From positions 1-64,000 of the forward strand of contig NZ_BTGQ01000007.1 of the NCBI RefSeq assembly GCF_036985505.1: a stretch of 64,000 bases of DNA, given 5' to 3'. Position 1 is the stretch's first letter; the number at the start of each line of letters is the position of its first letter. A model generated the notes under the pieces. That model was not told where the DNA came from, made no database searches, and saw only the letters and a list, made by a program, of their open reading frames with translations. The position numbers and the translations under genes were made by a program. The DNA is from Croceitalea sp947503285. Lineage in GTDB: Bacteria > Bacteroidota > Bacteroidia > Flavobacteriales > Flavobacteriaceae. Below, in pieces: positions 19,343 through 28,599 of the stretch.

Positions 19343-19744
19343 TTTTCTGTAGATTAAGATAAAAAAGATTTTACTAACATTTGGGATGTAAAATTAGAAA
19401 AATCCCAGGATAATCGTTTAAAACCTATATTTTTTCGATGAAATGCACTTCATTTGAAGATTTTTGGGTAATAGTGGCACGAATTGCAGTCAAGAAGTTT
19501 TCCAAAGGTTGAGAATTTAGAAATGGTTCCGTAGTTTTTTCTGACACGTGTATACTCAAGTCTAGAGTTGAAAATTACTTATCCAACATATAATAAAATG
19601 TATATAGCACGTTATTAATGAGGTAAAATGCAAAGCAAGTGGGTAATGCATTCGGTGGTATAAGAATTGATACAGTGTTAGGTTCAATTAATTAATACCA
19701 TTGTTTAAAACCTGATATCAGGAATATAATATCGAGATAATTTT
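19343..19744. other. Intergenic region, no gene seen
   Basis: About 400 AT-rich bases between divergently transcribed genes, so promoters for both directions should be here. A 12-base perfect palindrome (CCTGATATCAGG, 19711-19722) lies 23 bases before the first sulfotransferase start. A TACCATTG sequence (19696-19703) is one mismatch from the -7 consensus. No conserved coding signal was found. Confidence 0.5.
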
Positions 19745-20602
19745 ATGAAGGAAAGACAAACTATCATCTATATCATATCAAATCAACGATCAGGATCTAC
19801 ACTAATAGAGAATGTCCTTTCTAAGTCTTCCCAAATTGTTTCAGTTGGGGAAGCAGCTCTTTTGAGCGGCCATATTCATAAAACCGGACCGGGTAGTAAT
19901 TGGGATTGGAATTGTTCTTGTGGTGAAAGTCTACTAGAATGTGATTTTTGGAATAGAGTTTATAAAAAAATGGGGATTTCAAATCCGCTAGAAATCTCCA
20001 ATACCATGATTACGGCTCCTCGAGGACAAGATAAGCATGCACAAAAATTAAAGAACGATAAGGTAAAATCCTTGATGAATAGGGTTTATAACGCTGTCTT
20101 TGAAACTTCAAACTGTAATGTCTTGGTTGATTCTTCTAAGTTTGCATTTCATGGCACTTCACTTTACAAAGATTCTCTTTTTAATTTTAAAATTATCTAT
20201 TTGAGAAGGGATTTAAGGGCGGTATCAATTTCAAAACAGAAGTGGTGGAAAAGATACGGTGGGGAGGATAAAAGTCTTTTAAGGTTCCTATTGTCAAATT
20301 ATTTACATAGAATGAGATATTCATCAATACTTCGAAGTGTAAAGAAAGAAGATGTTTATTTCATGAAGTACGAAGAATTTTTTGAGAATCCTCAGAAGAT
20401 TTTGGACGAAATGTCAGGCTTTTTCGGCTTTGACGTATTTGAGATGCCAGAATATATGGAACTGAATAATGATCATACTATAGCGGGCACTCCTAACCGA
20501 TTTGAGAAAAGAAAAATCAAATATGATGACAAATGGCGTAGTACCGCTAAAAAACACCCCCTATTCAATACTTTAGGTTACATACTTAACAAAGTCGGAT
20601 GA
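19745..20602 (+). CDS. Sulfotransferase family protein
   Basis: 285 residues, a usual size for a cytosolic bacterial PAPS-dependent sulfotransferase. The 5'-phosphosulfate loop is visible near the N-terminus (SNQRSGSTLIENVLS, residues about 12-26), and the 3'-phosphate region is visible as YLRRDLRAVSIS near residue 150. The enzyme would move sulfate from PAPS to a hydroxyl or amino group, here most likely on a polysaccharide precursor. It is the first gene of a plus-strand run and overlaps the flippase gene by 4 bases (ATGA), which implies coupled translation. The cysC, cysD, cysN and cysQ genes 27 kb away would supply and recycle the donor. The acceptor sugar is unknown. Confidence 0.85.
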   Translation: MKERQTIIYIISNQRSGSTLIENVLSKSSQIVSVGEAALLSGHIHKTGPGSNWDWNCSCGESLLECDFWNRVYKKMGISNPLEISNTMITAPRGQDKHAQKLKNDKVKSLMNRVYNAVFETSNCNVLVDSSKFAFHGTSLYKDSLFNFKIIYLRRDLRAVSISKQKWWKRYGGEDKSLLRFLLSNYLHRMRYSSILRSVKKEDVYFMKYEEFFENPQKILDEMSGFFGFDVFEMPEYMELNNDHTIAGTPNRFEKRKIKYDDKWRSTAKKHPLFNTLGYILNKVG

Positions 20603-22056
20603 GTCTTAGTGGCAAAATCAAGCACGCGGGTAAATGGCAATCATTTTCCGTATTGTCCTTAAGCGTTTTACAGATTCTTTACTTTTCCGTCATGACCAGG
20701 ATTTTATTAAAAGAAGACTATGGTCTTATGGCTATTATAAATGCAATAATTGGCGTTGGGAACATTTTTATACAGGGCGGGATGGGTTCTGCCCTAATAC
20801 AAAAAAAGGAAATAAATAACAGGCATATTAATGGCGCCTTGCAAACAAGCATGCTTTTAGCAGTCATATTGTATGCCATTTTTTATATTACGGCTCCATA
20901 TATTGCTTCAGTTTACAATGACCTCAGATTAGATCATCTAATTAAAGTATCGTCCTTAAACATCATATTACTTGCGTTGAGTAATATTTCAGTCAATTTA
21001 CTTTTTAAATATTATCACTTTAAAAACGCCGCGATTGTCCAGATAATCGCAAGTATAATCGGTTATGGCACTGGTATTTATTTGGCTATGAATGATTATG
21101 GAGTATGGTCGCTTGTTATTGCTACCCTAATCACCTCCTTACTAAGTGCTATTGCCATGTTTTATTTGGCTCCTATAAAAATCAGTCTGAACGTACATTA
21201 TAAAGAAGCCCGTGAGTTGTTTGGTTTTGGTTCAGGTATGATGTTATTGACATTTAGCAATTTTTTATCGAATAGGGGGCTTAATCTGATTTTCGGAAAA
21301 ATCTTTGCACAGGATATATTAGGTATCTATGAAAGAACCTCTAGGGTAAAGGATATTCCCAGTCAATTTCTAGCAAAGATTATAAATCAGGTTATGTTTC
21401 CGGTAATGTCCGAAATTCAGGATGAAAAGGAACGGTCGATTAGAATTTACAAGTTTGGGTTGGGATTAAGTAATTCTATTATGATTCCCACAACGGTTTT
21501 ACTCGTTTTTTTTTCAGCTGAAATTGTCCAAATTCTAATGGGGACAAAGTGGTCAGAGGCCGTAACACCTCTGCAAATTATGTTGCTAGTTTTGACTTTC
21601 AGTAATTCGGGAAAAATGACGGATACGGTTATTAGGGCCCAGGGTTTAATTTATAAAAACGTTACTCGCAAGTACATTTTCGTGGTAATCATACTAGTTC
21701 TTTCCGGTGCATTAGGTTATCTATACGGAATCAATGGAGCTGCCATCGGAATTGTTATCAGCCATTTTATAAACTATGTGATGATGATCGTTTTAGTTAA
21801 AAATGTTTTCAAGGGAACGATTAAGGAATATTTTTTCAAACCCTTTATAGCAGGCCTAAAGTTAGGCATCTATCTTGGGGTCTTGATTTTTGGATATAAT
21901 CATTTATTCAACTTATGGGGTAAAACCGACGTCATTATGTTTATTGTATTTATGGCAGTTCTGTTGCTACTGTGTGCCATTTTGGTAAAGTTTAAACCAA
22001 CTGTATTTGGGGAATATTTAGAAACGACAATCAGAAATACATTGAACATAAGGTAA
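20599..22056 (+). CDS. wzx: Wzx-type polysaccharide flippase (MOP superfamily)
   Basis: 485 residues, very hydrophobic throughout, with about 12-14 membrane segments. This is the size and character of lipopolysaccharide/exopolysaccharide repeat-unit translocases of the WzxC/PST type. The N-terminal part includes GLMAIINAIIGVGNIF and IFIQGGMGSALIQ, a pattern typical of this family. It would flip undecaprenyl-diphosphate-linked repeat units from the cytoplasmic to the periplasmic face for polymerisation by the Wzy-like protein at 32782-34122. The start overlaps the end of the preceding sulfotransferase, and a second sulfotransferase follows after 49 bases, so the three probably form one transcription unit. 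Confidence 0.88.
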   Translation: MSLSGKIKHAGKWQSFSVLSLSVLQILYFSVMTRILLKEDYGLMAIINAIIGVGNIFIQGGMGSALIQKKEINNRHINGALQTSMLLAVILYAIFYITAPYIASVYNDLRLDHLIKVSSLNIILLALSNISVNLLFKYYHFKNAAIVQIIASIIGYGTGIYLAMNDYGVWSLVIATLITSLLSAIAMFYLAPIKISLNVHYKEARELFGFGSGMMLLTFSNFLSNRGLNLIFGKIFAQDILGIYERTSRVKDIPSQFLAKIINQVMFPVMSEIQDEKERSIRIYKFGLGLSNSIMIPTTVLLVFFSAEIVQILMGTKWSEAVTPLQIMLLVLTFSNSGKMTDTVIRAQGLIYKNVTRKYIFVVIILVLSGALGYLYGINGAAIGIVISHFINYVMMIVLVKNVFKGTIKEYFFKPFIAGLKLGIYLGVLIFGYNHLFNLWGKTDVIMFIVFMAVLLLLCAILVKFKPTVFGEYLETTIRNTLNIR

Positions 22057-22105
22057 TACTGTTGTTTTAAATATAGTAGGGTTATAAATATTTTGAGTTT
22101 TAAAT

Positions 22106-23062
22106 ATGGAAGAGCAATCACCAATTAATTTCTGGGGCATAGGAGCTCAAAAAGCAGGAACTTCCTGGTTATATTACAATTTAACCAAAACACCGGGTTT
22201 CGTGATTCCCCCTGTAAAAGAAATGCATTATTTTGATAGAGATACGAAATATCCGTCGCCAAATACTCTATCCAAAACCCGGGCCAGAGATAGAATTACC
22301 AGTTTCGCGTACTTAAAAAAGGCCGCAAGGTCCATTACATCAACAATTGTTAAAGGGAAATTTAAGAATCTCCCTTTTACACTTAAATGGTTTTTCTCGG
22401 ATTATAGCGATGAATGGTATATTTCAGTCTTTGCACCTTTAAAGGGAATAAAAGGTGAGATAACTCCCAGTTATTCAATGCTTAACAAGCAGGATATATC
22501 TAGAATGCATGCGATGGCTCCTGACGCAAAGTTAATTTTGATGCTCAGAAACCCTATTGATAGGGCATGGTCTCATTTTAGACATACTAAAAAAGGTATT
22601 AAAGGATTTAAACTTGAAAATGTCAATGAGGATGACATCATAGCTTTTATGCAAAGTGAAGGACAAGAACTAAGGTCGGATTATGTACGTACCATCAGCA
22701 ACTTTACCAGTGTTTTTCCTAAAGAGAAGCTATTGATTGGTTTCTTTGATGCCATAATGGATTCTCCAGAGCAATTGCTTAAGGAAGTAGTACACTTCCT
22801 TTCATCCAAAAACGAATTTGAAGAAGAATTGAAAAAATCACGGAATACTAACGATTCGGCAATAAATAAGGTGGTGAACAAATCAATAGAACTTGATTGT
22901 CCCCCCACGGTTTTGACCTTTTTAAAGGAAAAGTATCATGATATGAGTTTAGATCTTGCCAACCTATATGGAGGCTATTTTAATAAATGGTATTTTGAAA
23001 CCTATAATAAAACTTCTGAAAACGAAGACAATAGACTATTCCCAACTATTATCATTCCATAA
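22106..23062 (+). CDS. Sulfotransferase domain protein
   Basis: 318 residues. The PAPS-binding loop GAQKAGTSWLYYNL is at residues 12-25, followed by PPVKEMHYFDRD, a segment common in heparan-type and bacterial exopolysaccharide sulfotransferases. The 3'-phosphate site reads LRNPIDRAWSHF near residue 147. It differs clearly from the sulfotransferase at 19745, so the two probably sulfate different positions or sugars. It is last in the flippase operon. The downstream neighbour is convergent. The acceptor cannot be deduced from sequence. Confidence 0.88.
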   Translation: MEEQSPINFWGIGAQKAGTSWLYYNLTKTPGFVIPPVKEMHYFDRDTKYPSPNTLSKTRARDRITSFAYLKKAARSITSTIVKGKFKNLPFTLKWFFSDYSDEWYISVFAPLKGIKGEITPSYSMLNKQDISRMHAMAPDAKLILMLRNPIDRAWSHFRHTKKGIKGFKLENVNEDDIIAFMQSEGQELRSDYVRTISNFTSVFPKEKLLIGFFDAIMDSPEQLLKEVVHFLSSKNEFEEELKKSRNTNDSAINKVVNKSIELDCPPTVLTFLKEKYHDMSLDLANLYGGYFNKWYFETYNKTSENEDNRLFPTIIIP

Positions 23063-23416
23063 CAGTTAATCATGAGCAACTATGAATTAGCAATATTATT
23101 GTGTGAAATTTGGCCATCCCAATGACAACTAGGTATTTACAGAGACGTTATGATTTACTGATTTTAGTATTATGATACATCATAACATACAATAAAACTT
23201 TTCAAACTGGGTGATATTGTTTAAAAACGAAGTTACATCTTGTAAGGTTGATTTGAAACCTGAAAGATTATCAGGGGTTTAAGGCCATTTTGTTAGTCCT
23301 AAAATTTAGTAACGACCGTCGTCTTTTGATGGATTTTTTTTGGCATCCATATATTGAATGCATTCAAAATAGGAGAAAAAATCCAATCAACTTCTTTATT
23401 TGTAAAGATAACCATC
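23063..23416. other. Intergenic region between convergent genes
   Basis: About 350 AT-rich bases between the stop of the second sulfotransferase and the wzc 3' hairpin. No open reading frame with family resemblance, tRNA or repeat was recognised. Confidence 0.5.
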
Positions 23417-23441
23417 GATTTGTTTTCGCTAAAAACAAATC
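23417..23441 (-). terminator. Hairpin just beyond wzc
   Basis: A 10-base-pair stem (GATTTGTTTT with AAAACAAATC) closes a 5-base loop. It starts 3 bases past the wzc stop codon at 23445. It is AT-rich and lacks a strong T-run after the stem on the minus strand, so it could be a terminator or only a 3'-end stabilising hairpin. Confidence 0.45.
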
Positions 23442-23444
23442 AGT

Positions 23445-25823
23445 CTAAAATTGGTACCATTTCTTCTTTTTACCACCGTAACCATACCCGTATTTTCCTC
23501 CGTAACCCAAATTGGAATACTTTACACCATTAACGATAAATGACAGCCCTTTTAATTTTCCTTCCTTTTGCAATTGGATTGGGAATTGAACAACATTTTC
23601 CTCTGTAATACCTGCTCTAGTGACATACAAGGTTTGATCGGCATTTTTACTAATTAGCAAAGTATCGGAAACCAGCATTAAGGGAGCCGTATCCACGATG
23701 ATATAGTCATATTTTCGCTTCACATATTCGAAAAATTCATCTACTCTTTCATTCATTAACAATTCTGTAGGGTTTGGTGGGATTCTCCCAGCAAACGCAA
23801 TGTCAATGATTTGATCATTAGCCAGAATTGATGTAATAATCTCCTTGGGAGTCAAATCGCTAGTAGAAAGAAATTCTGTTAACCCTTTATTCTTAGCATT
23901 CATTTGGGATTTAGCCAATTTATCTACATTCTTACCATTGTAAAACTCATAGACTTTTGGATTCCTGATATCGGCGCCAACGAGAAGAACTTTCTTCTTG
24001 GCGTTGGCATAAATCATGGCTAAATTAAATGAAACCAAGGTCTTTCCTTCACCTGGAACACTTGAGGTGACAAAAATGGAATTGCCAAATTCCCTCCCAT
24101 TTGATTTTAAAATATAATCCAAATTTGTTCGAAGAATTCTGAGGGATTCGGCCAATACGGTACGTTCATCCATTTTAATTAAGGTTTCTTCTTTTCTTGA
24201 AATCTTTGGCAGTTCAGCTAGAACAGGAACATCTCCGGTTAATTTTTCTAGATTGGTTTTATTGTGAATCTTATTATCAAATACCTCATTAACATAAATT
24301 ATCGAAAATGGTAATAATAGTCCAAATACAATGGATGCCAATAAAACAATCTTTTTTTTTGGCGATACCGGAATTTTACTGACCAAATAGGCATCATCGA
24401 TGATTTTAGATTTCGGTGATGCAGAAGCAAAGGTAATTTGTGACTCCTCCCTTTTTTGCAACAGATATAAGTATAGGGATTCTGTAGTCTGTTGCTGTCT
24501 ACTTATATCCCTGAGGGCACGCTCATTTTTCGGTGCAGAATAAATCTTCGAATTAATTCGTGAGAGTTGACCGCTAAGACTATTAACCCTAAGACTGAGA
24601 TTGTTTTCCATACCATTTAAACTGGATAACATACTTTTCTTTAATCCATCCAGTTGCTGATCAAGATTAACAATTATAGGATTCTTTTCATTGGAACTCT
24701 CCAACAATCTCTTTCTCTCAAGGGCAAGATTATTGTATTGGGCGGTAGTACTTGAAATAGTAGCATCAGACAAACCAACATTCGCAGGAAGTAGTTCGTA
24801 GCCTTCTTCATTCTGCACTATGTCTTTCATTGATGACGCAATCTCTAATTGTACCGTTGCATTTTGCAATTCCTGCTGATTGGTAGCACCGATATTTAAA
24901 TTTACATTGGTTTGTGCAGTAATATCGGCAATACCACGTCCTGATTTGAAGTCTTCTGCATTCTGATCTACCTCAGAAAGGTTTCCATAAATATCTGCAA
25001 TGCGGTCATTAATAAAGTTAGCCGTACGGTCTGCAATAGCTTTTTTATCATTAACTGCATTTTGGTTGTATCGCTCAATTAACGAATTAATTATGTCTTT
25101 ACCCCTTGACTTAATGGCATCCTCTAGGGAAATAGTTATAATGTTAGAAATATCCCCTGAATTCACTAAAGTAATCGCATTTTGATAAAATTCTGCCATA
25201 ACGGAGGGAGAGATTACAGTGACTTTGTATTCCTTTTCATAGTTCTTTGGGAAATTATCTTGGGTTGGAGTTATTATGATTTCTCCAACTACAGAACTAA
25301 TTTTCTCACCAAACGAATGGCTATTGCCATAATCCCCACTTTCGGTGCCATACAGAAACGATGTTTTATTGATTGGTTTCAAATAGAAACTCACATCATC
25401 CAAAGAATTTATTAAGGTATCGGGGGCTAAAAAATTAATATTGAAAGGTGGTTTATCATACAATTCCGAATCACGAATATTTCCTAGTGCCCTAATTTTA
25501 ATATTTAAATCCAGTTTCTCAACAACACTTATCATATTCGAACGAGACAAAAAGACTTCCATTTCATCCATGACCTTTGCTTCTCCCGAACCGGATAAAA
25601 TTCCTAGGTCTTTAAACGGGTTAAGAGAAGGGCCTGAAGACTCTTCGTCCAAAATTCTAATCTTAGCTTTAGTCGCATATTTAGGTACGGTATAACGAAT
25701 ATAAATTAGACCCAAACAAACACAGAGAAAAACACTTACAAAAAACCAGACCTTATTTTTGAGATATGGTTTCAACAACAGGTTAAAGTCAACCCCGGTA
25801 TTAACGTAGCTTTTAACATCCAT
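23445..25823 (-). CDS. wzc: Wzc-type polysaccharide co-polymerase and tyrosine autokinase
   Basis: 792 residues, the normal size for a fused Wzz/BY-kinase. A first membrane segment near residues 25-50 is followed by a long periplasmic coiled-coil region and a second membrane segment near 490-510 (VLLASIVFGLLLPFSIIYV). The cytoplasmic kinase domain carries Walker A (SSVPGEGKTLVSFN, about residue 586), Walker A' (VLLVGADIRNPK) and Walker B (YIIVDTAPLMLVSD, about 704). The tail has a tyrosine cluster (YSNLGYGGKYGYGYGG) for autophosphorylation. It controls chain length and export together with Wza, which is directly upstream in the same operon (28-base gap). No phosphatase is in this operon; the CpsB-like protein at 6333-7073 is the candidate. 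Confidence 0.95.
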   Translation of the reverse strand: MDVKSYVNTGVDFNLLLKPYLKNKVWFFVSVFLCVCLGLIYIRYTVPKYATKAKIRILDEESSGPSLNPFKDLGILSGSGEAKVMDEMEVFLSRSNMISVVEKLDLNIKIRALGNIRDSELYDKPPFNINFLAPDTLINSLDDVSFYLKPINKTSFLYGTESGDYGNSHSFGEKISSVVGEIIITPTQDNFPKNYEKEYKVTVISPSVMAEFYQNAITLVNSGDISNIITISLEDAIKSRGKDIINSLIERYNQNAVNDKKAIADRTANFINDRIADIYGNLSEVDQNAEDFKSGRGIADITAQTNVNLNIGATNQQELQNATVQLEIASSMKDIVQNEEGYELLPANVGLSDATISSTTAQYNNLALERKRLLESSNEKNPIIVNLDQQLDGLKKSMLSSLNGMENNLSLRVNSLSGQLSRINSKIYSAPKNERALRDISRQQQTTESLYLYLLQKREESQITFASASPKSKIIDDAYLVSKIPVSPKKKIVLLASIVFGLLLPFSIIYVNEVFDNKIHNKTNLEKLTGDVPVLAELPKISRKEETLIKMDERTVLAESLRILRTNLDYILKSNGREFGNSIFVTSSVPGEGKTLVSFNLAMIYANAKKKVLLVGADIRNPKVYEFYNGKNVDKLAKSQMNAKNKGLTEFLSTSDLTPKEIITSILANDQIIDIAFAGRIPPNPTELLMNERVDEFFEYVKRKYDYIIVDTAPLMLVSDTLLISKNADQTLYVTRAGITEENVVQFPIQLQKEGKLKGLSFIVNGVKYSNLGYGGKYGYGYGGKKKKWYQF

Positions 25824-25851
25824 AGATATCGATAATGTTCTAAATTTAGGG

Positions 25852-26628
25852 CTAGTTTCTAGTTATGATTATCACAGTAGATGTTATCAGAACTGAGATC
25901 AGAGAAACGTATAATCCTGCCCTGGCATCGATTGAAGTTTCTTTTATTCCAGATTTATTGGGCTCTACATAAACCACGTCATTTTGGGTTAGATAATAAA
26001 CTGGTGATTTAATCATATCCTTAGAAGTTAAATCAATTCGGGAATAGACCTTAGTACCATTAAAGTCCCGAATAACCAATACATTTTCGCGGACACCCCT
26101 AATGGTCAAATCACCGGCAAATCCTAAAGCCTCTAAAATGGTAACCTGTTCTCCACCAACCGGGTATGTACCAGGATTATTAACTGCACCCAGTATCGTA
26201 ACCGTAAAATTTCTAAGTCTAATGTTTATAATTGGATCTTTTAAATATTCGGATAGTTGATTACGTAATAATTGGCGTAAATCTTCTGGAGACAGTCCCT
26301 CGACTTTTAGTTTACCGATAACAGGAAAATCTATCTCCCCACCTTGATCGACCAAATAGTCCACTTGCTCTGCTTGAAAGCCCCCTTCCGCACGTCCTCT
26401 GAAAAGGTTGAACGGTTCACTTGCTTCAGGATTAAGGGAAGATACGTGAATTGATATTAAATCATCAACTTTAAACTTTGGGACAAAGGCGTTGTCATTG
26501 ACTAAGGTTTCAAAATTTCCGGTGTCCTGAAAGTAAACTACCTCTTTTCTAGAAGCACATGAAGAGAGTAGAATCAATAAACATATGACCATCATCCTTT
26601 CGAATAGCATCAAATTATTTTTTTTCAT
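25852..26628 (-). CDS. wza: Wza-type polysaccharide export lipoprotein
   Basis: 258 residues. The signal ends in a lipobox (LLSSC, Cys near residue 24), so the protein is an outer-membrane lipoprotein. The polysaccharide export (Poly_export) domain begins near VDDLISIHVSSLNPEAS. A SLBB domain follows (FTVTILGAVNNPGTYPV, about residues 147-163). A hydrophobic C-terminal segment (LYVSLISVLITSTVIIIT) gives the membrane-spanning helix usual in Bacteroidota Wza. It forms the outer-membrane channel for capsule or exopolysaccharide and works with Wzc, whose gene follows. The dehydratase gene ends 21 bases before this start, so all four minus-strand genes likely share one transcript. Confidence 0.93.
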   Translation of the reverse strand: MKKNNLMLFERMMVICLLILLSSCASRKEVVYFQDTGNFETLVNDNAFVPKFKVDDLISIHVSSLNPEASEPFNLFRGRAEGGFQAEQVDYLVDQGGEIDFPVIGKLKVEGLSPEDLRQLLRNQLSEYLKDPIINIRLRNFTVTILGAVNNPGTYPVGGEQVTILEALGFAGDLTIRGVRENVLVIRDFNGTKVYSRIDLTSKDMIKSPVYYLTQNDVVYVEPNKSGIKETSIDARAGLYVSLISVLITSTVIIITRN

Positions 26629-26649
26629 GAAATAAGAGATGTTAAAAAT

Positions 26650-28599
26650 TTAATTAAACGTGCTGTGGGCTTCACCTGCCGCAATTTTGCCTTCAAGTTC
26701 AAAAGTAGTGTTTTCTTTCTTATCCAATTTGCAAAACTCAGAGTTGTTCGATATAAATTCTGGAACAATATCCTTCATTAGCTGTACCGTATTGTTACCA
26801 AAAAACATATTAGCTACGCAAAGCTCGTCAACAAGAGATTTAAGTTTGTCATATTCCATTTCTCGAGCCTTACTAATTTTTATTTTTTTATGATAGGTAG
26901 GAAGTGTATTCTCTCCATTTGCCAATAACTCTTCGTACAATTTTTCTCCTGGTCTTAAACCTGTAATAACAATATCTATATCTTCTGGATAAAGCAGACC
27001 GGACAATTTTATCATATTTTTTGCCAAATCAAAAATCTTAACCGACTCACCCATATCAAAAATGAAAATTTCACCACCGACACCCATCGAACCTGCCTCT
27101 AGAACCAGTTGGGACGCTTCGGGAATGGTCATAAAATAGCGAGTAATATCCTTATGGGTAAGCGTAAGCGGTCCACCGTTTTCGATTTGTCTTCTAAATA
27201 ATGGGATAACCGATCCATTGGAACCCAGAACATTGCCAAATCTAGTAATAATGTAACGCGTAGCACTATGTTGCTGTAGGCAGCTCACATAAATCTCAGC
27301 TATTCGCTTACTAGCACCCATTATATTTGTTGGGTTTACCGCCTTATCAGTAGAAACCAATACAAATTTATCTACCTCATGTTCGGTTGATAAATCGGCA
27401 ATGTTTTTTGTACCCACAATATTTATTCTAATTGCCTCATATGAATTTTGCTCCATTAATGGTACATGCTTATATGCCGCTGCATGGAACACCATATTTG
27501 GTTTGTATTCCTCAAAAAGAATATTCATTCTTTTTTTATCCCTGACATCCCCAACAATGGGGATAAAGTTGTGAAACCCCTTTTGTTTTAACTCTTGTTG
27601 CAGGTCATACAGGGCTGATTCGGCCTGGTCGATAATGATTAATGTCTTATACTTGAAATTGCATATTTGTCTAACCAATTCACTACCTATCGAACCCGCT
27701 CCTCCTGTTACCAAAACAGTTTTGTTATGCATTTCCTTTTCTATATTCAAATTATCAAGGTCAATAGGTGCTCGATTTAATAAATCCTCAATTTGAACAT
27801 TCTTTATTTGTGAAACCTTGAATTCCCCATTGATCCAATCCTGAACCGGCGGCGCGATTTTAACTTGTACGGGTAGATCCACTAATCCTTCAACCAACTT
27901 TCTAAGTTCATTATTGTTGATTTTATGAATTGCAACAATGATTTCCGATATATTACATTTATCGATTAGGTATTCCGTTAAATCCTCTCTTGAATGCACG
28001 GGGAGCCCATTGATTCTCTTTCCCCTTTTTTTCTTGTCATCATCAATAAACCCAACAACTTTGAAGTTTGTGGCCGTATGATTGGTAAGGGCATTATACG
28101 TTATAATACCCGATTCCCCAGCGCCATATACAAGTACATTCTTAAAAACCTTGAACCTTGTGACCATACCGTGATACAGATTTTTAAAAATATATCTAGA
28201 CGTTGTCAAACCGACAAAACTGATCAAACTATGGATAATAATTATTGAAAGCGGTATGGTAAACCCATTTAAATAAGAAAATTGCCTATTAAGGATAACA
28301 ATGAAAATAACCAAAATACTTGAAATGCATATCGCATTGAAAATATTGTAAATGTCCTTAATTCCCGTATGTCTTATAAACCCCTTGTAGGATCCGGTAG
28401 TCACAAAAGCCAACATGGCCATCACAACAACCACGGGTAATTGCATCAAAAGTTTAGATACATCAAAATTAAAAGAGAGATTGAATCTAATAATGTATGA
28501 GAGTATAAAGGAAAATGCGATTACCAAGGTGTCAATGGCAAAAACCAACCACTTCGACGCATATCTATGTGAATTTCGCAAAATGTATTCTTTCAACAT
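26650..28599 (-). CDS. FlaA1/CapD-type nucleotide-sugar 4,6-dehydratase, membrane-anchored
   Basis: 649 residues, as expected for the long WbpM/PglF/CapD class. Four membrane helices lie in the first about 150 residues, then a CoA-binding-like Rossmann domain (VLVYGAGESGI), then the catalytic SDR domain with TGGAGSIGSELVRQI near residue 295. The active site has MGASK near residue 426 instead of YxxxK, as in the PglF-type 4,6-dehydratases. The family converts UDP-GlcNAc (or similar) to the 4-keto-6-deoxy sugar, which the neighbouring aminotransferase would aminate. The start overlaps the end of that gene by 7 bases, supporting coupled expression. It belongs to the same operon as wza and wzc. 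Confidence 0.93.
   Translation of the reverse strand: MLKEYILRNSHRYASKWLVFAIDTLVIAFSFILSYIIRFNLSFNFDVSKLLMQLPVVVVMAMLAFVTTGSYKGFIRHTGIKDIYNIFNAICISSILVIFIVILNRQFSYLNGFTIPLSIIIIHSLISFVGLTTSRYIFKNLYHGMVTRFKVFKNVLVYGAGESGIITYNALTNHTATNFKVVGFIDDDKKKRGKRINGLPVHSREDLTEYLIDKCNISEIIVAIHKINNNELRKLVEGLVDLPVQVKIAPPVQDWINGEFKVSQIKNVQIEDLLNRAPIDLDNLNIEKEMHNKTVLVTGGAGSIGSELVRQICNFKYKTLIIIDQAESALYDLQQELKQKGFHNFIPIVGDVRDKKRMNILFEEYKPNMVFHAAAYKHVPLMEQNSYEAIRINIVGTKNIADLSTEHEVDKFVLVSTDKAVNPTNIMGASKRIAEIYVSCLQQHSATRYIITRFGNVLGSNGSVIPLFRRQIENGGPLTLTHKDITRYFMTIPEASQLVLEAGSMGVGGEIFIFDMGESVKIFDLAKNMIKLSGLLYPEDIDIVITGLRPGEKLYEELLANGENTLPTYHKKIKISKAREMEYDKLKSLVDELCVANMFFGNNTVQLMKDIVPEFISNNSEFCKLDKKENTTFELEGKIAAGEAHSTFN

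Noticed and set aside
19711..19722. CCTGATATCAGG palindrome as an operator
   Set aside because: Short palindromes are expected by chance and no second copy near another promoter was seen.
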